This document shows, one piece after another, positions 13,301 through 22,319 of a stretch of DNA of 64,000 nt. Position 1 is the first letter of the stretch, and each line of letters starts with the position of its first letter. The stretch comes from Meghimatium bilineatum (lineage: Eukaryota; Mollusca; Gastropoda; Stylommatophora; Philomycidae): assembly GCA_034231615.1 (NCBI GenBank), contig CM067316.1:62023353-62087352 (forward strand), written 5' to 3'. Both the position numbers and the translations under genes were made by a program. The notes under the pieces were generated by a model. It did not search any database. It was not told where the DNA came from and saw nothing but the letters and a program-made list of their open reading frames with translations.

Positions 13301-16300
13301 TTGGAGTTAAATTGAAAATTTTCAAGGATCTTTATATTCGTGTCAGGAGATGTAGGGATTGTGAGAAATGAGTTATTGGAGACACTGACAAGCATGGCCA
13401 CAGTATGAACAGATGGAATGATGTGTTAAATCTGTCAACAGATGGAATCATGTGTTAAATCTGTCAACAGATGGAATGATGTGTTAAATCTGTCAACAGA
13501 TGGAATCATGTGTTAAATCTGTCAACAGATGGAATGATGTGTTAAATCTGTCAACAGATGGAATGATGTGTTAAATCTGTCAACAGATGGAATGATGTGT
13601 TAAATCTGTCAACAGATGGAATGATGTGTTAAATCTGTCAACAGATGGAATCATGTGTTAAATCTGTCAACAGATGGAATGATGTGTTAAATCTGTCAAC
13701 AGATGGAATCATGTGTTAAATCTGTCAACAGATGGAATGATGTGTTAAATCTGTCAACAGATGGAATCATGTGTTAAATCTGTCAACAGATGGAATCATG
13801 TGTTAAATCTGTCAACAGATGGAATCATGTGTTAAATCTGTCAACAGATGGAATCATGTGTTAAATCTGTCAACAGATGGAATGATGTGTTAAATCTGTC
13901 AACAGATGGAATCATGTGTTAAATCTGTCAACAGATGGAATCATGTGTTAAATCTGTCAACAGATGGAATGATGTGTTAAATCTGTCAACAGATGGAATG
14001 ATGTGTTAAATCTGTCAACAGATGGAATGATGTGTTAAATCTGTCAACAGATGGAATCATGTGTTAAATCTGTCAACAGATGGAATCATGTGTTAAATCT
14101 GTCAACAGATGGAATGATGTGTTAAATCTGTCAACAGATGGAATGATGTGTTAAATCTGTCAACAGATGGAATGATGTGTTAAATCTGTCAACAGATGGA
14201 ATGATGTGTTAAATCTGTCAACAGATGGAATGATGTGTTAAATCTGTCAACAGATGGAATGATGTGTTAAATCTGTCAACAGATGGAATCATGTGTTAAA
14301 TCTGTCAACAGATGGAATGATGTGTTAAATCTGTCAACAGATGGAATCATGTGTTAAATCTGTCAACAGATGGAATGATGTGTTAAATCTGTCAACAGAT
14401 AAAATGATGTGTTAAATCTGTCAACAGATGGAATCATGTGTTAAATCTGTCAACAGATGGAATGATGTGTTAAATCTGTCAACAGATGGAATGATGTGTT
14501 AAATCTGTCAACAGATGGAATGATGTGTTAAATCTGTCAACAGATGGAATGATGTGTTAAATCTGTTAACAGATGGAATGATGTGTTAAATCTGTCAACA
14601 GATGGAATGATGTGTTAAATCTGTCAACAGATAAAATGATGTGTTAAATCTGTCAACAGATGGAATGATGTGTTAAATCTGTCAACAGATGGAATGATGT
14701 GTTAAATCTGTCAACAGATGGAATGATGTGTTAAATCTGTCAACAGATGGAATGATGTGTTAAATCTGTCAACAGATGGAATGATGTGTTAAATCTGTCA
14801 ACAGATGGAATCATGTGTTAAATCTGTCAACAGATGGAATGATGTGTTAAATCTGTCAACAGATAAAATGATGTGTTAAATCTGTCAACAGATGGAATCA
14901 TGTGTTAAATCTGTCAACAGATGGAATGATGTGTTAAATCTGTCAACAGATGGAATGATGTGTTAAATCTGTCAACAGATGGAATGATGTGTTAAATCTG
15001 TCAACAGATGGAATGATGTGTTAAATCTGTCAACAGATGGAATGATGTGTTAAATCTGTCAACAGATGGAATGATGTGTTAAATCTGTCAACAGATGGAA
15101 TCATGTGTTAAATCTGTCAACAGATGGAATGATGTGTTAAATCTGTCAACAGATAAAATGATGTGTTAAATCTGTCAACAGATGGAATGATGTGTTAAAT
15201 CTGTCAACAGATGGAATGATGTGTTAAATCTGTCAACAGATGGAATGATGTGTTAAATCTGTCAACAGATGGAATGATGTGTTAAATCTGTCAACAGATG
15301 GAATGATGTGTTAAATCTGTCAACAGATGGAATGATGTGTTAAATCTGTCAACAGATAAAATGATGTGTTAAATCTGTCAACAGATAAAATGATGTGTTA
15401 AATCTGTCAACAGATAAAATGATGTGTTAAATCTGTCAACAGATAAAATGATGTGTTAAATCTGTCAACAGATAAAATGATGTGTTAAATCTGTCAACAG
15501 ATAAAATGATGTGTTAAATCTGTCAACAGATAAAATGATGTGTTGAAGTGTTAAATCTATTAACAGATGGAATAATGTATTGATCAATCTGACACAGACA
15601 ATGCATAAATTCAGTTACATGCCCCTAAGAGCTTCACACAAAACTGAAGGTATAAACCTCATCATTATAAGCCTCATCATTATAAGCCTCATCATTATAA
15701 GCCTCATCATTGATGCTATTGGACTTCTGAATATTCAGCATTAGATATACATGCCATATGTAATTTTAATCTGCAGACATTGGGCTTCCAATTGATGTTT
15801 CTTGGAAGTCCTATAGTCTAAATGGTTGTTGTAGATTCATTATTAATTAACAATTATTTTTTCCCACAAAATGAATTTAAAAAACACAAAATGTCACAAA
15901 GAAGAAAAAAACGCAGTATTTCCTTATTAATCACATGAACATCAAACGTATTTACCAACTGCTCATAACATACACATATATGCATGCTATTCATCTATTG
16001 GTAATTTATGACAATTTTATCTGTCTTATGTAAATCAGTACCAGTGGTTCGTTAACAGTAAAAATTACTGGTCATAGAAACTAGGTCACTCTTAAAGATA
16101 TTATTAAATAATAGCAACATAAATGATTTAACGTCTTTATTAGACATAGAAACATGATCAAAAGACAGAATATACATAGGAGAAACAAGAGATAATATTG
16201 AAAATCCAACATACAAATAATGTATCTGGAATGAGAATAGTAGTTGCAGTACTAAGAATAAATAAATGCAAACTTGAAAGTCATAAAGATTTTAACAACT

Positions 16301-19300
16301 AAAAAGTTCTGTCAATTTGCAATTGACAAATCTCAGTCATGTTTTTTTATGAAAATAAATAAAAACTTAAAATTATGGAGTTTTAAAACTACAATCAACT
16401 CTCAGTCATGTAGGATTTAAATAATCACTGCTCAAAGCCATGTAGGCTTTTAAAGGCAGACAATACTCAAAAGAATAATAGGAAGACCAAGAGAGACTCT
16501 TTACGAGAACAACCATCAAAGAGGGTAGGACTATAGGTCTCAACAACACGCAAGAATTACACACAGTAGCATCACATCGCTTGAAATGGAGAGCACAGGT
16601 TTTTGCCTTATGCACTGCATTTTATACTGAGGGATTATAGAAAGATAGACAGATAAAATACTCAGCCATTTTAAAAGTAATCAATGCTCTCAGTCATGTA
16701 GGTAATCAATGCTCTCAGTCATGTAGGTAATCAATGATCTCAGTCATGTAGGTAATCAATGCTCACAGTCATGTAGGTAATCAATGCTCACAGTCATGTA
16801 GGTAATCAATGCTCACAGTCATGTAGGTAATCAATGATCTCAGTCATGTAGGTAATCAATGCTCTCAGTCATGTAGGTAATCAATGATATCAGTCATGTA
16901 GGTAATCAATGCTCACAGTCATGTAGGTAATCAATGCTCACAGTCATGTAGGTAATCAATGCTCACAGTCATGTAGGTAATCAATGATCTCAGTCATGTA
17001 GGTAATCAATGCTCACAGTCATGTAGGTAATCAATGCTCACAGTCATGTAGGTAATCAATGCTCACAGTCATGTAGGTAATCAATGCTCACAGTCATGTA
17101 GGTAATCAATGCTCACAGTCATGTAGGTAATCAATGCTCACAGTCATGTAGGTAATCAATGATCTCAGTCATGTAGGTAATCAATGCTCTCAGTCATGTA
17201 GGTAATCAATGATCTCAGTCATGTAGGTAATCAATGCTCACAGTCATGTAGGTAATCAATGCTCACAGTCATGTAGGTAATCAATGCTCACAGTCATGTA
17301 GGTAATCAATGATCTCAGTCATGTAGGTAATCAATGCTCACAGTCATGTAGGTAATCAATGCTCACAGTCATGTAGGTAATCAATGCTCACAGTCATGTA
17401 GGTAATCAATGCTCACAGTCATGTAGGTAATCAATGATCTCAGTCATGTAGGTAATCAATGCTCACAGTCATGTAGGTAATCAATGCTCACAGTCATGTA
17501 GGTAATCAATGCTCACAGTCATGTAGGTAATCTATGCTCACAGTCATGTAGGTAATCAATGCTCAGTCATGTAGGTAATCAATGCTCACAGTCATGTAGG
17601 TAATCAATGCTCAGTCATGTAGGTAATCAATGCTCACAGTCATGTAGGTAATCAATGATCAGTCATGTAGGTAATCAATGCTCACAGTCATGTAGGTAAT
17701 CAATGCTCACAGTCATGTAGGTAATCAATGATCAGTCATGTAGGTAATCAATGCTCACAGTCATGTAGGTAATCAATGCTCACAGTCATGTAGGTAATCA
17801 ATGATCAGTCATGTAGGTAATCAATGCTCACAGTCATGTAGGTAATCAATGCTCAGTCATGTAGGTAATCAATGCTCACAGTCATGTAGGTAATCAATGA
17901 TCTCAGTCATGTAGGTAATCAATGCTCAGTCATGTAGGTAATCAATGCTCACAGTCATGTAGGTAATCTATGCTCACAGTCATGTAGGTAATCAATGCTC
18001 AGTCATGTAGGTAATCAATGCTCACAGTCATGTAGGTAATCAATGCTCACAGTCATGTAGGTAATCAATACTCAGTCATGTAGGTAATCTATGCTCACAG
18101 TCATGTAGGTAATCAATGCTCACAGTCATGTAGGTAATCAATACTCAGTCATGTAGGTAATCTATGCTCACAGTCATGTAGGTAATCAATGCTCACAGTC
18201 ATGTAGGTAATCAATGCTCACAGTCATGTAGGTAATCAATACTCAGTCATGTAGGTAATCTATGCTCACAGTCATGTAGGTAATCAATGCTCACAGTCAT
18301 GTAGGTAATCAATGCTCACAGTCATGTAGGTAATCAATGCTCACAGTCATGTAGGTAATCAATACTCAGTCATGTAGGTAATCTATGCTCACAGTCATGT
18401 AGGTAATCAATGCTCACAGTCATGTAGGTAATCAATGCTCACAGTCATGTAGGTAATCAATGCTCACAGTCATGTAGGTAATCAATGCTCAGTCATGTAG
18501 GTAATCAATACTCAGTCATGTAGGTAATCAATGCTCACAGTCATGTAGGTAATCTATGCTCACAGTCATGTAGGTAATCAATGCTCAGTCATGTAGGTAA
18601 TCAATGCTCACAGTCATGTAGGTAATCAATGCTCAGTCATGTAGGTAATCAATGATCTCAGTCATGTAGGTAATCTATGCTCACAGTCATGTAGGTAATC
18701 AATGCTCAGTCATGTAGGTAATCAATGATCACAGTCATGTAGGTAATCAATGCTCAGTCATGTAGGTAATCAATGCTCACAGTCATGTAGGTAATCAATG
18801 CTCACAGTCATGTAGGTAATCAATGCTCACAGTCATGTAGGTAATCTATGCTCACAGTCATGTAGGTAATCAATGCTCAGTCATGTAGGTAATCAATGCT
18901 CAGTCATGTAGGTAATCAATGCTCACAGTCATGTAGGTAATCAATGCTCACAGTCATGTAGGTAATCTATGCTCACAGTCATGTAGGTAATCTATGCTCA
19001 CAGTCATGTAGGTAATCAATGCTCAGTCATGTAGGTAATCTATGCTCACAGTCATGTAGGTAATCTATGCTCACAGTCATGTAGGTAATCAATGCTCAGT
19101 CATGTAGGTAATCAATGCTCACAATCATGTAGGTAATTAATGCTCAGTCATGTAGGTAATCTATGCTCAGTCATGTAGGTAATCTATGCTCACAGTCATG
19201 TAGGTAATCTATGCTCACAGTCATGTAGGTAATCAATGCTCAGTCATGTAGGTAATCAATGCTCACAGTCATGTAGGTAATCAATGCTCAGTCATGTAGG

Positions 19301-22287
19301 TAATCTATGCTCAGTCATGTAGGTAATCTATGCTCACAGTCATGTAGGTAATCAATGCTCAGTCATGTAGGTAATCAATGCTCACAGTCATGTAGGTAAT
19401 CAATGCTCACAGTCATGTAGGTAATCAATGCTCAGTCATGTAGGTAATCTATGCTCAGTCATATAGGTAATCTATGCTCACAGTCATGTAGGTAATCTAT
19501 GCTCACAGTCATGTAGGTAATCAATGCTCAGTCATGTAGGTAATCTATGCTCACAGTCATGTAGGTAATCTATGCTCACAGTCATGTAGGTAATCAATGC
19601 TCAGTCATGTAGGTAATCAATGCTCACAGTCATGTAGGTAATCAATGCTCACAGTCATGTAGGTAATCAATGCTCAGTCATGTAGGTAATCTATGCTCAG
19701 TCATGTAGGTAATCTATGCTCACAGTCATGTAGGTAATCTATGCTCACAGTCATGTAGGTAATCAATGCTCAGTCATGTAGGTAATCAATGCTCACAGTC
19801 ATGTAGGTAATCAATGCTCAGTCATGTAGGTAATCAATGCTCAGTCATGTAGGTAATCTATGCTCAGTCATGTATGTAGTCAATGCTCACAGTCATGTAG
19901 GTAATCTATGCTCACAGTCATGTAGCAATAAATAAACAACTCAAGTCAAATTCTGATTGTCCATCAAAGTCGACTATTCAGCTCAACTGGGATGATGAAG
20001 ATAATGTCTGTGGTATGCCCGACTGTAACTAATGAGTTCCTATGCGTGCTTGGAATTGTCTATTACACTCTGGGCATGTGTGGGAGGAGTCTGTGGAACA
20101 TTGAGCAACTCTTATCTTTCTTCTAGAGTGTTTTTGTTGTGTATCAATGTGTCTGAGACTCTCTGCTGCTGCAGCACCACTCTTGATTCTCTGACACCAG
20201 TCGGATCTATATTGTGCAAGATTCTCCCATGAATTTGAGTCTAATTTTAATTAAGTTAATAATGTCTTAAGAGTGTCTTTAAAATGTTTCTTTTGTCCTC
20301 CTGCCTTACAGGAGCCAGTCTGGAATTCTCCATATAACAACCTCTTTGGTGGACGATGTTCTTTCATGCGGACCATGTGTCCTGGCCAGCGTGTCCACAC
20401 CTTCATCAACATTGTATGTATACATACAGACTTAGATTTCATCAGTACTTCACTGTCTGATGTTTTATCCACCAATGGATGTTGAGTACCTTACAAAAGC
20501 AGCTTGTGGAAGTGGTTGAGTCTTCTAGGGTGTCTGGCATATACTGTCCATGTTTCACAGGCATAATGGTTCATTATTTCCCCATCACCACAGGACTTGT
20601 TATGAGAGTTGATGGATGGTGATAGTTGAGTAACCTTTTATCGACCACAATCTCTCTTCCTGATCCAACAGTGTTCCAGTGCCACGATAAATAAATACAA
20701 CATGGAGATGTACCAGAATGCAGTGGATGACCAAAGTGTTCTGTGTTTCACAAAACCCTTTGTGTTCCACAATGCTCTGCTAGCAAGTGCCTTCCAGCCC
20801 ATTGAACATCAGATGTTTCATCCGTACTGTCTGTCATAACCACGCTTCACATGCTTGGGCTGATATCCTGTGTTTACCTTTGGGCCCGAGCCCCTCGGTT
20901 ATCCTCACCTGGTTTGACCAGCCTGTCAAAGCCGTTACTGGGATGTGGCAGCTGTCACATGCTGGCAACTACTGGGAGCCACAGGTGGGAGCCGAGTACC
21001 AGGTGGGGACAAAAGATGAGCTAACTACTCTGCAGGAGTATGACAGCCTCAGCATCAGAGGTTCTACCCTCCCTGATACCCCACACACTCAGAAGCTAAA
21101 AACAATCCTCATAGCACCCAACACAAATAAAATGCTGACCTGGCACCCAACACAAATAAAATGTTGACCTGGCACCCAACACAAATAAAATGTTGCCCTG
21201 GCACCCAACACAAATAAAATGTTGACCTGGCACCCAACACAAATAAAATAATGTTCCCCTGGCTTCAAAACAAATAAAATATTGTCCTCCTGGCACCGAA
21301 TACAAAAAATAAAATATTGTCCTGCACACAATACAAATATTGTCCTGCACACAATACAAATAAAATACAGTCTTCCTGATATCCAACAAAATAATAAAAT
21401 ATAAATTATATTACAAGAATGAACAATAAATTACACAGAAATACATACACAAACACTAAAGAAGCACTCTACCTGGAACTGAAATGAAAAACTGATGTTG
21501 TGAGCAGTGAAGTTCTGAAGAAAGTCCTCACTGAGGCTGCAGTTAAGGATTAAGTCATCCCCAACAAATAGATATGTCTGATCTGTTACAGCTGTATATA
21601 TACAAGTATATTGAACATAATAAATAGGCGAACGAAGAAGAATATAATAATCTTAAGAAGATCTATTTGTAACAGAGGCACTGTGATGTAACTGGGACAA
21701 ATATAAATAACTAAATAATCGGAGGATGTCCGACAAAATGGAGATTGCCACAGTAACCAAACGAATAAGTAAGAAATACTGAATAAGGTACAAAGGTTAC
21801 TATAAAATACCTAACTAACAATAGTAAAAATAAAAAACTAACAATAAAATATAGGACAAGGACAATTTTCTATGTTGTGGTCCAACCGTGCCTTTTTTTC
21901 AAGAAACAAATAGCAATCAAAAACACAAAATCATAAAAATATTGAGAAATAGAATGACACATCAAAACTTCTGGTAAAATAGCGTGTGATGACGGTTGTG
22001 TTGATTTTCAGTCGTCACAAATGGAAGTGTAGTTCAGTGTTTTTGGATTCTTCAAATGGAATAGGTGGACTCATTAATGTATGTGTTAATTAGAGATCAC
22101 AGCGTAGCCAGGTAAGGTTTTCCTGATACAACACTGCGACAGGATTAACAGTACGACAGTGAGAACTCAATGTGATCAGTTAAATGAAGGTTTTTCCAGA
22201 GCATGCCATACCTTTAACACGAAGATAAATATAGAAAAGACTGAAGTTAGGTAGATAGGAAGAACGAAGAACAGAAAAAAAAACAAC

Positions 22288-22319
<32 letters not shown>

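Noticed and set aside
12078..19926. CRISPR-like arrays
   Set aside because: The units are directly adjacent with no unique spacers, and the DNA is animal genomic sequence.
20787..21167. 126-codon plus-strand gene
   Set aside because: The frame ends inside a 29-bp array and has no family match. A repeat body is more likely.
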